Source: Limanda limanda | Taxonomy: Eukaryota; Chordata; Actinopteri; Pleuronectiformes; Pleuronectidae | DNA length: 64,000 nt | Direction: 5' to 3' | NCBI RefSeq assembly: GCF_963576545.1 | Contig: NC_083636.1 | Span: forward strand, 10,209,104 to 10,273,103 | In this document: positions 12,428 through 26,240 of the stretch, piece by piece | Position numbering within the stretch: position 1 is the stretch's first letter | Layout of the letters: the number at the start of each line of letters is the position of its first letter | Position numbers and translations under genes: made by a program | The notes under the pieces: generated by a model | The model's database searches: none | Seen by the model: only the letters and a program-made list of their open reading frames with translations | What the model was told of the DNA's origin: nothing

Positions 12428-14689
12428 GGTATAACAGGTGGGAGATGAAAATGTATCCTTTGTCAATAATTGACCATTTATATAAAACTAAACTCAATAA
12501 CATAAGTAAAGGAAACAAATAGTTATGACTCAAAAATGGAAAACATGTTAACAACAATTATTTTTTGCCAAAATCCGTGTGTCACACGAAAGCATTGACA
12601 TTATTTTTCTTAATCAGTAGTGGATACACTTACATATGATATTTGATCAAGATTAAAAACAAAAAACACATGTTCCACCCATGTTATGGAATTTAAATGT
12701 CAAAATCATTATTATTTAAGAACTGATTATATCTCAGGAAGAAAGTGTCCACATTTCCAGGACAAATAAATCTAGTTTAAAAGTTTACAAATGGTGTTGT
12801 TTGAAATAATTAGTATATTGTATTTGAGTGCTGCTGCTTTTGCCCAAATATGGGAGAGCCATGCACGGCCACTGTCTCTTCACTGTAGCGTCTATCACGA
12901 GCCCACAGCAGCAGCCAGGAAACCCAGATTCTCACATGCACAAGTTTCATTCTTAGTCAGGATCTTGTGGCTGCAAATCTAGAATTTGAGACACAGAGCG
13001 GTCGGGGTCAGACTGAAGCGTCTCCTCCATCGTCTCTCTTCGTGATCCCTCTCATGTTTAAAGCCCCCCCCCCCCCTCTGTCCACCCTCCTATTTTCTCC
13101 CCCTGTTCTCTCGCTGGACCTCCTGTAAGCACCATGTAATCTTTTGCTGTTGGACTAATACTCAAGTCTTTTCCCTACGCAGGTCACCAGTGGCTTTCCA
13201 TCTTGAACACGTCCGCTGAGATAGTTGATGTCTCTTCCACCCCCCCCTCTCATCACACACACCACACGCACTAACACACTCATAGCTCAACACGGGTGTG
13301 TACCGTACTTGGAAAACAAATCACTGCACTGTGGCTTAATAATGTAATGAGTCGTTTTAAGCTGCAGAGACAAGTTGATCCTCTCCGGTACCAATATGGG
13401 AACTTTTTTTCATTACACCACCACCTCCCCCTTCTCTCTTCTTAACATGTTGTTTTTGTTGTCTTATCAGCGCGCTAATTCCTAAATAGGTCAATCCAAA
13501 GAACTGGCCGAAGTGAAGCACAGAAATGTTCAGTGCTGCTTTTATTCAAAAGCACGAGCTGAGAGTTTTTCTTCAAATTCTCCTAAAGACGTTTAGGGCA
13601 GAAAGAAAGAAAGAATCCCGATGCACCCGCAGAGGTCGTCGGGAGCAACGAACATTAAATCTACAGTTTTGACAAGAGAACTCTACCTTGAAATAATCAA
13701 ACACTAAGCGTCTGTTTATCAGTTTACCACATTTATTACTCTCTGTAATATCTGCCTCTTATTCAAAATCCTCCACCGTTTTCATTCCACCTTTTTTATT
13801 CACATCATATTTAATTTTTTTTTCTATGTTCCAGCCTTTTGTTTTGTAAATATCTGCCTCTGGTTCAATCTTGGTCAGGGCTGCAGACTCGTATGCTTTA
13901 GCCTTAAAAGCTGAAAAGAATTCTGGGTGAATAATCGGCGCTGATAGGGAGGTCATTGCTGTCTGCGTTTCATCGCATAAAGAGAGCTTGTGTAAGAGAT
14001 ACAGCATTGTCTGTTGTGCAGCATATAGCAAAGGTCAATCTCAATCAGCCTCTTTTGTCAGGGGTCTCACCGCCGATACCCGAAGCATCGTTCCTCTCCG
14101 TCCTTTGTTTCCGCACAACTTGCCGCGTCTGAATTACCACTTTTTATTTCGCGAGGGGCAACTCTTCGCTATTTGCTTCCTGAACAATGTCAGTCTGTGC
14201 GTGGTGAGACCCAAACCGCTTTGACCACGGCGCCCTACCAGTAATTGAGTTCCTCTGCTGGTCACCGTGCGTAGGGGCAGTTTCCCTGCAGTTCAGTGCC
14301 TCGAGTGGGTGGGGGTGGGGGTGGGGGGGCGAAGGACCGTTGAAGAACCAGAAAAGCCAGCTCTATTATGGAGACTGTGCTTGCGAGAGGCTGGAAAAAC
14401 GGCGAGCAAGGCCTGTGCGGTTGATAATAGACTGGCAGCCCAGTCGTTGTCCAAGGACTCAGGGAAAGGAGCTTTTAGAGCAGATGCTCCCCTCTTCCAA
14501 GGTTTGTACAAACAGGAAGTCAGAACGACAGCGACACAGAGCTGCCTGAAGCACCGAGAACCACCAGGGAAACATGTCCCCTTGTGGAAATATCAGGTGT
14601 GTCTCCTCATGGCCTCATTGTCTTTCTCCCCTCATCAACGGGACTTCTCTTTTTGGTTACTCATCAGAACTCTTACTGTATTCCTCTAA
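12428..14689. other. Unique stretch, no gene
   Basis: AT-rich to 12980, then mixed. C runs lie near 13064-13076 and 13241-13247, a G-rich patch at 14307-14330. Frames of 140 codons or fewer match nothing. The block 13310-13460 is non-repetitive and contains 'cttaataatgtaatgag', possibly regulatory, but I cannot support more. Confidence 0.45.
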
Positions 14690-14935
14690 TCATGATTTCC
14701 TCTCGTTGCTGGGCTCACTTTGCGCGGCCTCTCTCTCTCTCTCTCTCTCCTCCGCCGACTTGATTGGTAATGATCCCCGCTCTCTGTGACGACTGGAATC
14801 CTTTTGTGCCGTCTGACACGTTTTATGTTTGAAAGGGAACAGAGGGCATTTTTACAATGGCCTTTTATGCCCTGTGAGAAATATATGAGTCTTTTTTGGC
14901 ACGGCTAATGAAGGCGCTTTCATGTCCCCCACCAG
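14690..14935. promoter_or_regulatory. Possible conserved non-coding element
   Basis: Apart from a short TC run (14731-14749) the block is unique and motif-dense: 'ctaatcatgatttcct', 'tgattggtaatgatcc', 'ggccttttatgccctg' and 'cggctaatgaaggcg'. The texture resembles ancient vertebrate enhancers. Conservation is inferred, not seen. Confidence 0.3.
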
Positions 14936-15269
14936 TGGCAGTGTATAGAGATGGATTGTCTGGGGCCCACACAGGCCCCAGTGTAGCCCTGCAGCACATT
15001 GTGTCGGCCCTTGCTTTCTGAGCGCTGATCTAACTGGGGGGGGGGAACGGGATAGAAAGAAGAAAAATCAGAGAAGAAGAATAGAACAATCTCTGGTTCA
15101 CTCGTTTCCGCTCCCCCAAAGTCGGGGAGCAAGCGAGGTGAGCCCACGCAGACAGGTTGCTCTCCGCCTCCAGCGCTTTTGGCACTTCACCAACACAACC
15201 ATCATCATTATCAAGGTGACCATTACTCCCCCCCCCTTGTTTCAAAGACAGTGATTATGGCTCCTGAGA

Positions 15270-15480
15270 ACAGAGGCAGGGCCAGGACGGAGGACAGGGG
15301 AGGAAGAAAGATAAGCAGAGACAGAAAATAAGGAGGGGTGGACAGATGAGGAACGAGAGGAGAGGAGGAAGAAGAGGAGGAGGAGGAGGAGGACGGGGTG
15401 TGATGAAGAATTATGATGAGGAAAAGTGTGATTGGGGAAGGGAGTGAAGGGGGGAGAGAGAAAGAGGACATGTGGGAATA
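15270..15480 (+). repeat. Purine-rich tract with GGA triplet run
   Basis: The plus strand is almost all G and A, with a (GGA)n-like run at 15370-15393 that makes the poly-serine frame on the minus strand. It sits directly upstream of the long AC array. Confidence 0.7.
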
Positions 15481-15549
15481 AGTGAAATAATTATGGAGAC
15501 CGCTCCACCAAGGGCATATTGTACTGTGCAGAAAGTAACTTTGAACATG

Positions 15550-16783
<1,234 letters not shown>

Positions 16784-17285
16784 CTTTCAGACACATGCAC
16801 TGAACTCCGGTATGTGCGAGTGCAACTGTCCAAGTGATGACTCAGGACTTTGTGGACTTTCTCGATGCCGGACCTTTAGCAAAAATCCCTCAGGATGTCT
16901 AAAGGAACCGATGTGAGGAGACTATCCTCCACAGGACTCACCACAAGCGAGTGGGCATGTTGTAATGTTGGACGGACGCAAAGATGATGAAAAACTAAAA
17001 TCATATATATATTTATCTCAGGATGAGAGCCACACACGCAGAAGACATGTACGAAGGTGTCGAGAAATTTGTTTAGGTGATAAGAGCCGATGCTGGTGTC
17101 AATGTGCTGTAAACAAAATGCACCACTCGTCACCTGAAAGCCGTGGAGGTTTCTCTGCTGTTGTGAACACGTCTGTGCTGAGAATCTCCTGCTGCTTGGT
17201 CCATGTGTGAGAGGAAAACTCCGGAGAGAGGCCATTCAAAAAATTCTCCGGACATCCTCTGGAGGTCACGTCTGTGGTTTAGATC
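16784..17285 (+). mobile_element. MITE family B, probable full-length copy
   Basis: The left end 'tttcagacacatgcactgaa' at about 16786 matches the family B end at 5484. The right part has 'aaaactccggagagag' and 'ttctccggacatcctctgga', typical of this family's body. The right terminal repeat has decayed, so the end is approximate. Small changes aside, this may be the longer form of which 5484-5826 is an internally shortened copy. Confidence 0.5.
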
Positions 17286-17624
17286 TGCTGTTGCATATTA
17301 ATCCATGAGAGAACGGCTTAGAGTTTTATTGAGATTCTGAGTCATGAACTTTCACCTGGAGAGTTTCACCTGTCCCAGAGAGCGTTAGTTGAGTTAAAGT
17401 CTAGAGCAGTCTGGTCTTAAACCCCACCTCCTCCATGCTAGTGAATGGGACATGAACCAAACTAAAGTCAAAAGAACGTCTTAAATGAACTTTTCAGAAA
17501 GATGGTTTCTCGAATTTTTAAGTAGCTCTTATCACATTGGTGTTTGCGCAATTGTTACAATTTTCCCCACAAGCTGTAATTACATATTCTATATTCTATA
17601 TTGATTTAATATTGATATGTTCTA
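17286..17624. other. Unique stretch, nothing recognised
   Basis: No gene or repeat supported. Confidence 0.5.
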
Positions 17625-17817
17625 TGATTGACAGCAGAGACCTTCTCGCGATTGGTCGAGCGATGACCTCGATACCACGGCTCCGGCCCCGCTACACTTC
17701 ACAGAGTATGGTTTCAAATGAGTAAGACGGCAGAGTTTGTTTGCCAGATATTTTGGCTTCATTTCTGGAAGGTGGGAGGAGGTCGAGACGCGTTGTCCAT
17801 CTTCATAAACAGTCTCT
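17625..17817 (-). mobile_element. MITE family A, 5' half, inverted orientation
   Basis: Read on the minus strand it starts 'gagactgtttatgaagatgg', passes 'ccagaaatgaagccaaaata', and ends with 'gctcgaccaatcgcgag' and 'tgctgtcaatcat'. These correspond to the 5' half of the copies at 12025 and 24681. The 3' half is absent. Confidence 0.7.
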
Positions 17818-20132
17818 GACCGCCTCAGGTTTTGCAGTTACAGTCAACTGTACTGGAAGCACCAACAGATGCTGAACTTTTATGGTCAACAATTAATGCC
17901 AGTTATTTTTTTCTTAATCAGCTAATTGGCTCATATTTTTAGTACTACTTACACATAACTAGGCTTATGTCATCCGTCCATCTTTCAGAACTGTCATGTC
18001 CAAAAAGTGTGGAAAAGAAAATTCGAAAAATATAGCTGGTGAGCGCGGACTCTCGGTCCCCAGCTCTGTCTATTTATAATCTTCTGTGTGTGTGTGTGTG
18101 TGGGGAAAACAATCTGCTTTGTCTGGTCCCTTTTTCCCCTTCTTTAACTGTCATTATGGTCATTGTACTTTGTCTCCCTCCCTCTCTCCTGCGCTTTCGC
18201 TCTCTCTCTCTCTCATTCTATGTCATTGTTTTTTTTGGGGGGGAGGAAGCAGGAGGAGGTCCAGGCCTGCGAGGGGACAAGGTCCATGCTAATGGCAGGA
18301 AGTCTTTAAAGTTTGCAGCCGCCACATTTCATCTAAGTGCAAAGGGGGCCCCCTGGCCACAGACCCCTGCTTTGATCCTCTCTCTCTCTCCCTCTCTCCC
18401 GGCATGTTTCCCTTTCGGCCTCTCGCTCTCTCTCTCTCTCATCCCTCGCTCGCCACAGCACCCGGGCAGAGCTGCTGGTTAATTAACGGATCCCTTATTG
18501 CAAACGCCTAGCACAGTATGGACACATGTACACGGACATGGCAACACAAGCAAACACACATTACGCGGGGTGCACGAGAACTGAGACACACATGTGAAAA
18601 GCGCTAACAAGGCAGGAGACACAAACACACATTGTGCCTCTGCAGTCTGGCTCACTCTAACCAATTTAACTTATCTGTGTATTACTCTGGCACAAATTGT
18701 CTCCTTGGCAATTTGGTCAATGTGATATCAATCTGCTCAATTAGATAAGTGCTGCAGGTGGATTTTATTTGATTTCATGTTGTGTTGAAGTCAAGTTATA
18801 TTTAGTTTCTTTCGGTAGAAAATCTCTGTGCCAAAGCGGGTGTGTGTGTGTCTGTGTGTGTGAGCAGGATGACCTTGTGCATTATCTCTGTTTTTTCTTA
18901 CGACAACTCTGATCTCTACCGCAGCAAAAGCCACACAATGGTGCCAAACTTCTTGATACAATACAAAAGTCACAACTGCCGCATCTGTAGATAAAACCCT
19001 TCATTATCCCTTATATCCTCCCGTGGTGTGAACAAAGGGAGCACATGGCTCACATTCACCTTCAAAGACATGACAGTGTGGCAAAAGATGAGATATAAAT
19101 ACTCTTAGCTTAGCAGAATTAGTTTTATGAATTCATAAATTCACAAAAGGTCAAGTACGGTGGATCAGCACTTGGCGGCTGGCCACGAGCCAATGACTGC
19201 AGCAGAGCAAAGCCAATATCACAAAGCGCAAGAGTTCAGAGCGGCGACAATGAAGCTGGAGGTCAAAATAAATGAGCCTCAGGATCTCCCTGGGGGACGT
19301 TGTGTCCAAGCAGTGGAGGCTGTCATTACATCTGTTTTGCCACATGCAGGTGATGTTTTATGATCGAACCAATGTTGTCGCACTATACCACTGACGTAAA
19401 GGTGGCAGGAATGTCTCAAGGTACAGAAAGAATAGAAGAAGAAAAAATTCCTTCAACATGTTTGTCAAGGATGTGCATAAAGAGTGGTGACAAGTATCTT
19501 TGTTTTAACTGCTGGGCGATGTGGTCAAAAGGTAAGTTAGTAACCATCTAAGTAATAACACATCAGTGGACATCGATAATTATCACAACTTTCACATTAT
19601 TTTTAAACAGACAAATGTTTTCTCTTATGAAAGTCATCATTTTAAACTCTTATGGCCACAAAGTCCCTCTTAATTTCAAATGAGGCATGGAACAATACAT
19701 TGCAGAAAGACTGAGTTTGTAGTTTGGGAATTTTAGATGCATTCTGCAGATTAGACCTAACACAGTTGCTTTTCATTTTACTTTTTGAAAATTGTGCACT
19801 GTCAGTTTCGCGAGAATGTCCTTCGTAGTACTTCTTCTTTCTCTCTATCTTGAACCACCCACATGACGCGTCAATATATTTTTATCATCACTCTTGTTAC
19901 ATCATTTTTTTTGCACACATGGACCAGAGTTGCAAATAAAGTCACAGAGTCGGAGTAAAGAGTCAAGAGTTTGAGAGAAGCTGCTGCCGCCCTCAGACTT
20001 GATTGGCAAAATGTCAGTGGTTTGACCAATCAATAACCCGGAGGAACAGGAGCACATCCTCATCTATGTGGAATGGGAGTATTGGTGAGTAACAATGAGA
20101 GACAGCATCCAGGGAAGGGAAAATTTAACAGA
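17818..20132. other. Unique stretch, no gene
   Basis: Short TG runs lie at 18084-18102 and 18839-18862, short TC runs at 18200-18214, 18379-18398 and 18423-18440. A G run ends near 18243. Positions 19150-19360 form a motif-dense unique block with a 67-codon plus frame; I recognise no protein in it. No gene is supported. Confidence 0.45.
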
Positions 20133-20500
20133 AGCTGTGTCTCAATTCAGAGGTTGCATCCTTCGCTGCATCTGAAGTCCTTCCATCCCTGAGAAGAGAA
20201 GACTCGGTGGATCCTTCTCTGGGCCAAACATCCCAAGATCCATTGCGCTCCAATGACAGTTTTTTGAAGAGGTAATGGCGCCAGCAAGCGACGAGACAGC
20301 CAATGCTTTAACATCAGGACTCAACTAAACCAAAGAGCATTAAAACGTTATAGTTGTGTCCAACTGCAGCTCTGTTGCTAGGTGACAGCGGTATGGGTGG
20401 GGACAAGCTGGGGACAATCTTCTGCAGACCCTGCCGACTCATTTCGCCTCGGATGCTGCCCCCTCATTGGACCACAGCTGAAGTGTCTACTGACCTGACC
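20133..20500 (+). mobile_element. Degraded non-autonomous DNA transposon (likely)
   Basis: The start 'gctgtgtctcaattcagagg', followed by 'tgcatccttcgctgcatctg', 'aacatcccaagatccattgc' and 'ctgttgctaggtgacagc', follows the order seen in a widespread teleost repeat whose ends read 'tgtctcaattcag'. The mirrored right end was not found; the right limit is a guess. Confidence 0.45.
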
Positions 20501-20842
20501 CAAGCAGAACCCCCACATTAAGGATCTGAACTGTGGCTGTTGTGTGTTGTTGTTTCACAGCTGGTTGTGTGTGAATTTTCTGTCATTAGCTAATAGTCGG
20601 CTCCATGTGCGTGACACTTAGCAGCCGGTTTGTTGACACAGAGGTTCCAACAATGAGTCGGCCCTGGCGAGGGTTGGGGGTGGGTAGTATTTTTTTTTTC
20701 AGAAGCTCTACCAAAATTAGGTGCAATTAAACAGCCATCAGTATCCATTCGTATCAGTATTCTTCAGCTAACAAATCTTTAATATCTCATTCAATAAAAC
20801 CCAGCACTCTGAGCCAGCCGGAGAGAGGGCACTGCAGCTGAC

Positions 20843-20844
<2 letters not shown>

Positions 20845-20912
<68 letters not shown>
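20845..20912 (+). repeat. (TG)n microsatellite, about 34 units
   Basis: Pure TG run. Confidence 0.96.
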
Positions 20913-20914
<2 letters not shown>

Positions 20915-21025
20915 AGTCATACTTGTGGAGAGGTATTAGCCTAATGGCAGTTGCATTCAAACACTTTTATTAGCTTTTCACGTGCCTCTGCTAGGCTCCA
21001 ACCACTGTTTCAGAGCCACTTGCTT

Positions 21026-21028
<3 letters not shown>

Positions 21029-21090
<62 letters not shown>

Positions 21091-21100
21091 CACAGACACA
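21029..21100 (+). repeat. (AC)n microsatellite, slightly interrupted
   Basis: AC array with single-base variants near its right end. It lies 117 bases from the TG array at 20845 and is its inverse complement in sense; the two could pair as a long hairpin. Confidence 0.95.
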
Positions 21101-21458
21101 CTCCCTCTTTGCCTCTACCTCTTTTAAACACCCACTGCACACACACACACAGTCACAGGTCTCTAAGTGAGACAGGGCCCTGGGTAATTTGCTGTAGTGG
21201 AGCGGAGTGGCACTAAAAGCCTGCTGGGTAATTGAGAGGCTAGGGGACGGAGTGAAGCCGACTGCCCTCTGCGTTTGTGCATGTGTGCGTGCGTGTGGGA
21301 GTGTGTGCGTGTGTGTTTGTGTGGAAGCGAAGGCCCCTGCTCTTTCTCATTATGCCGTGGCTCCTGCCTGCCTGTCATTGTCTGGACGCAGCACCCACAG
21401 AAGGCAACAGTAATGCGCAGTGACATGCGGCGTGTGTGTTTGTCTGACTGTATGCGTG

Positions 21459-21489
<31 letters not shown>

Positions 21490-22189
21490 AATGAGACATC
21501 ATGTCCTCTGTAAAATAACAGTTTCCCCACCCTGCCCTCTCGTCTCCTACACATGTGCGCAAATGCAAACACATGCACGAACACTCACAGTCTCCTTGTT
21601 CCACTGGTATCTAGTCTGAAGTCAGCTGGACCCTAACACCCCCCCCCCCCGCCACCATCTCCCTCCATCCACAAACTCTGTTTTACATCACCCAGTCATA
21701 CTGGATCTAGCATGTGGTGTATACTTGACCATGATGTACGCACATAAAAAGCAGCATGCTATTTTGTATGGTTTCTTATGATCGGTGGACACTTTCTCCA
21801 TTTGGTTTTAAAAGGATTGGATCTGGGTTTAATGAAACTCAATGTTAGATGGTCCATTTACTCAAAATACCTCTAGTTCTCCTGTTATATTCAGATATAT
21901 ATATATTTTTTTTTATTTGGCCTGGATTTGCCTGATTCCGTCACACTAGTCCCTTTGTAAACTGTTGATTTCATGTTCTGCAGATTACCCAGATTAATGG
22001 ACATTATTGTTTTTGTAAATGTAGATTGTTGAATGCAGTGAGCACCACAAATAAAATCTCATTATCTCAATTGCATCGGGCCGGATGCACGTCTCAATGA
22101 CCGAAACCTCCAAACTTCATCACATTTAACTTAAAGTGTTGCAGCTTTTCCCACAGAATTATTTCAATCAGTGGTGGCGATTGTATGTG
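21101..22189. other. Unique stretch with imperfect TG runs
   Basis: Loose TG repeats lie at 21275-21325 and 21450-21490, a C run at 21640-21650, and a short TA run at 21894-21905. No gene supported. Confidence 0.5.
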
Positions 22190-22450
22190 TATATGTGTAT
22201 ATCCCCTTTCATACAAGAAATGCAGCTCAAAATGCTTTACATACAAAATAGATGAAAATAAAAACATGTTCAAATGTGATTCAAAATAAGAAGAGAACAG
22301 ATTTTAGGTTAGAACGACATTTAAATGAAAAGGAAATAAGAAATTCAACTCAATTTAAAAGGTGCATCAAAATAAACTGTGGTGGGTCAAACTTGAATAT
22401 TGTGGTCTGCGCCCACAGTCTAGAAAAAATAAATCAATATTAAAGTAATC
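22190..22450 (+). repeat. Fish interspersed-repeat tail fragment
   Basis: 'cctttcatacaagaaatgca' and 'gctcaaaatgctttacatac', followed by an A-rich body, match the general layout of a very common teleost repeat tail. Related in kind to 1205-1345 and 48985-49125. Confidence 0.5.
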
Positions 22451-22899
22451 AACAGCTATTCTGGCAAATAAACAATTTATTTTGTTTACTTGTTAAGTAT
22501 TATTTGATTGTTTGCTGCTTTTACTTTTGCCTTTGTCCGGGCAATTTTTCCATATTTTCTGGCATTTTATCGACGAAACAATAATATATATATTTAAAAT
22601 ACCTACCTGCATCTGCCCTATTAGACTGGAAGTGAGTAAGGAAAATAGCTTATATCTAATCATATGTAAGTGAACTGAACCTTTAAGATTCAGTGGTCTT
22701 TGACTTGAGGAAAACCATTTGTGTCTGATGGAGCTGACGGGTCAGTTACTCACCCGTACTTCTTTATTTCTTCCTCTCCCCCCCCACTCCACCTCTGATG
22801 TCGTGCAGGAGATCAATACAGTGTCTCCTTTCCTCAATATCTGTCGCTAACAATTTCTTCAGGCAGACCTTGTTATTATGCATGCATCAAATGCTCCAA
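22451..22899. other. AT-rich stretch, nothing recognised
   Basis: No supported feature. A C run lies near 22779-22785. Confidence 0.5.
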
Positions 22900-22985
22900 T
22901 ACAGCTCGGCTCCATATGACAGGGGTGCAACCCCCTACGATGGCGAGCATCATGGCCTGCTGAAGTGTCCTTGAGCAAGACGAGC
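22900..22985 (+). repeat. SINE-like fragment
   Basis: 'ctgctgaagtgtccttgagc' with 'aagacgagcagga' matches the central motif of fish tRNA SINEs, the same segment as 'gccaagacacaaacccc' in the copy at 2843. A longer match occurs at 51990-52090. Head and tail are missing. Confidence 0.5.
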
Positions 22986-24680
22986 AGGATTATCCTATAA
23001 GGTCTATTCTTGTTTTTGTATTTTTGTTTTTCGATTGGTGAAGAAAGGACCATATACCATTTAAAGTTTCGTTTGCCAGTTTTGTTTTTCTTGCCTCCCA
23101 CACATTCGGGAAAACCTGGAAATTCAAAGAGAACGTTTCCAGTCTTGAAACCAATCTGGTAATTGATTAAAATGACAAAAATTCCTGGAAATAATCTTTA
23201 TTGTCTCATGTAGATTTTCTACATTGAACATCAGTGTGCGTTTTGTGGATTTGTGTGTGGTTCTGTTGCTCCCATAGCACACAGCGACAAAAGTGTTGTG
23301 TTCATCGCACCAGCAGTGACGAGCTCTTTCACACAGAAGAATGTGGTCACACAGACACCTCATACATTGTACACACCTATATATGAATAGCATCATATAC
23401 AAACAATATTTTGAAGCTTTGAGGACATTTCACCTGCAGTTTGTCGTTTTCCTCTTTTCTCTACCTTTCACCTGAATGATGCAAAGCGCTCACTTTCAGC
23501 CTCTCTCCCTCCTCTCTCTGCACTGCTTCTCTCCTCTTTCATCTCTAATTAACGTTGACATCAAATCAATAATTTCACTTTTTCCTTCTGTCCTTTTGTC
23601 TGTTTGCTCAGATGGCATTGGCGGGGTTAGGGGGGGGGCGAGGGAAGAACTATGGAAAGTGATGGTGTCTCCAGTGTTTTCCCCTGGGATTTTATTTTTA
23701 GCAGCGGGGGTGGGCCTGCCAATTCCCCCATCCCCCAAATAATGAATCAATCAAAAAGTAATCAAATAAAAAAATATGTTATTATTTGGATTATTTTGAT
23801 GATCTCCACATCACTGTACTCAGACTTGTGTGGTGAAAAACTCTGATTATATTTAGTTATTTATCAATGGTTTTGCATCATGAATCAGGATAATTCCAGT
23901 CACTTTAACCCTGTTGTCTTGGCTGCCAGCAGAGTAATACAGCCCAGTACAAGGATACCGGATCCAATATTTTGCTCTCTCCCGATCCTGAAGCCCCTGG
24001 TCTCCTTTGTTTCTGAGAGAAAAGTGTGAGAGGAGTGAGTAAAAGCTGGAAGAAATAAAAAGTGGAGACAGTGAGAGGAATACGGTGGAAGACAACTGGG
24101 GAAAGGAGTGTGTCACAGCTTCCATTGACTGAAGTGTTTGTGCAAATGTTCGTCCTCCATACAGAGACAAACACATACATTTTGTCTGCAGGCCTTTACT
24201 CACGAACAAGTGTGCAAAGGCCTTTATACGTTAAAGTGTTTTTATATAATCGTGCATGTTTTTGTCTGTCAAGGCTGGCTCACTGCTCTTGACCATGCAT
24301 AGTCCTCCTTTTCATGTTTTCATGTACTGTTCTGCTGCAATGTGATCAGCTAAAGCGTGTTAGGTAAGCCATGTCAGAGCAGAGGGCTGGAAAAGAGGCT
24401 TTTCCCCTCCTTCAACATAGTCAGTCTCTCTCTCTCTCTCTCTTTCGTCTTTTCGTCTTTTTTTCGGATTTGCTGAATTTGAAGGATTACACTTAGAAAT
24501 TTGTGGAATGTAGCTTACAGCGTCTGATTTGTAATTGTCGTGTTTTTTTCAGTCAACTGAGGAGCTCAGTGATGTAATGATGTTTTCGCTTACTTTAAAA
24601 TGTCAGTATTTAGCTGGACCTCTCGCATGTTTTTAAGATGCACGAGCAGAGGAGCACTTACCACAATTCACCATTCTGAC
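22986..24680. other. Unique stretch, no gene
   Basis: A G run lies near 23630-23638 and a TC run at 24425-24443. Frames up to 118 codons match nothing I know. Confidence 0.5.
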
Positions 24681-25135
24681 CACAGACTGTACATAAAGAT
24701 GGACAAAGTGTCTCCACTGCGTCCCACTGTCCAGAAATGAGTCCAACACATCCTGGATACAACGCTGCCATCTCGCACCATAGATGTCATTTGGAGCCAG
24801 AGTTCGCTCAGTGGCAATCAGGGATGGAGCCGCAGTATCGAGATCCCACCCATACACATGCTCGACCAATCATGAGTCAGTCTCAGCTGTCAAGCATGGC
24901 ATGTCAGCCCGTTTATATAGCATCAAATAACTAATTAAACCCATACTTACTGTAAAATTAACTATTGAGCTCATCACAATGATTTAAAATGACAGAATCC
25001 ATCTTTCATAAAATGTTTTTGATGTGTCCAACTTTTTACGTCCCATCAACTGACATGGAGAATGTAGGGTTTATGACCTATACTGCAGCCAACCACCAGG
25101 GGGCAATCGAGACACTTTGGCTTCACTTTTGTGGA
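24681..25135 (+). mobile_element. MITE family A, nearly complete copy
   Basis: The left end is 'agactgtacataaagatgga'. It is followed by 'tgtccagaaatgagtccaac', 'ctcgaccaatcatgagtcag' and 'actgcagccaaccaccaggg', in the same order as at 12025-12427. It breaks off at 'ttggcttcacttttgtgg', just before the right terminal repeat. Confidence 0.75.
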
Positions 25136-26009
25136 TGAAAGATAACACAATGACACTCTCTTCCTTTTCTCTGACTGATAATGGTGAAGTTAACTCTCAA
25201 AAAAAACTCTGCACCAGCGGGCGACTGTCTCAAACACACAACCACAAATATGCAAATGCAGGCGTGCAAACACATACAAAGCTGTGAAGCTGCATAGAGA
25301 AGCTCGCTGATACAAAGGAAGTCAACGTGTAGGATGAGCTTAATATATATAAAATCACACCTTCTATCAGTTTGCACTTCTTGTTTGTCAGAATCACTCT
25401 TTATTGTCCCTGCACACGTTTCTCCATCAGTAACATATTTACCTGCAGGAGACACAAATAGAAACAGACAGCAGTGTGACACCGAGGCAGTGCACAGCAA
25501 AGTGAATGCCTCGGCGTCATGGTGGTGGACGGCCGTATGGATTTTCCTTTCAGCTCCACTGACCTGAGTTCAATTCCCAACTCATGAAACATTTTTACAC
25601 TGTGAGTGACCTTTTCATTGAACACACGCACTGTATTTCTCTCATCTTTTCTTTTCCTTTCTTTTCTCCGGCTTTTCTCTGTGTTTCTCTCGCAAAACAT
25701 CTATTTCTTCACCTCACCTGATTTTGGTTTGGAGACGCACACTTCTAGGTCCTTCTCATGCATGGCTTTCCCTCTTTTGGATAGTTGCATGCATATGCGA
25801 TTGACAAACTATAGTGTGAAGCTGCCTGTTCTTCTTTTAGAGATATAATAATGTTCAATTTGTTAAACATTGCGTCGATAGTCCTCCCCACATTAGCAAC
25901 AGTCATTTTGGTTCGAAACGAAAGTGCCTTAACGGCGCTCCCATTAGACCTCCCAGTCAATCCTTTTTTCGGCGAGTTAAATAATGTTGAAGATTGTTAA
26001 CATAGTGAT
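25136..26009. other. Unique stretch, no gene
   Basis: A 125-codon minus frame (25123-25500) and a 99-codon one (25401-25700) match no family I recognise. Confidence 0.5.
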
Positions 26010-26240
26010 GGAGAGCACTTGTTAAGTTGTGCTGATTGGCTCCCAGTGAGATAAGGAAGGAGGCATCATTAGAGGGAGAGTGCTGATTTTTATTTGCTGT
26101 AAAGTGAGGTGCAGCTCATTAAAGGAGGGCCATTACATAGAGATTATCATTGATTATGCAATGCTACCAACGAGGTGTTTTAACAATACGACTGTCACTC
26201 TCTTCTTCGCTGTTGTGACACGTTTCCGTGTCTACATCAT
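26010..26240. promoter_or_regulatory. Possible conserved non-coding element
   Basis: Unique, motif-dense block: 'gtgctgattggctcc' (CCAAT-like on the minus strand), 'gagataaggaagg' (GATA-like), 'cagctcattaaag' and 'tcattgattatgcaatgc'. Inference only. Confidence 0.3.
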
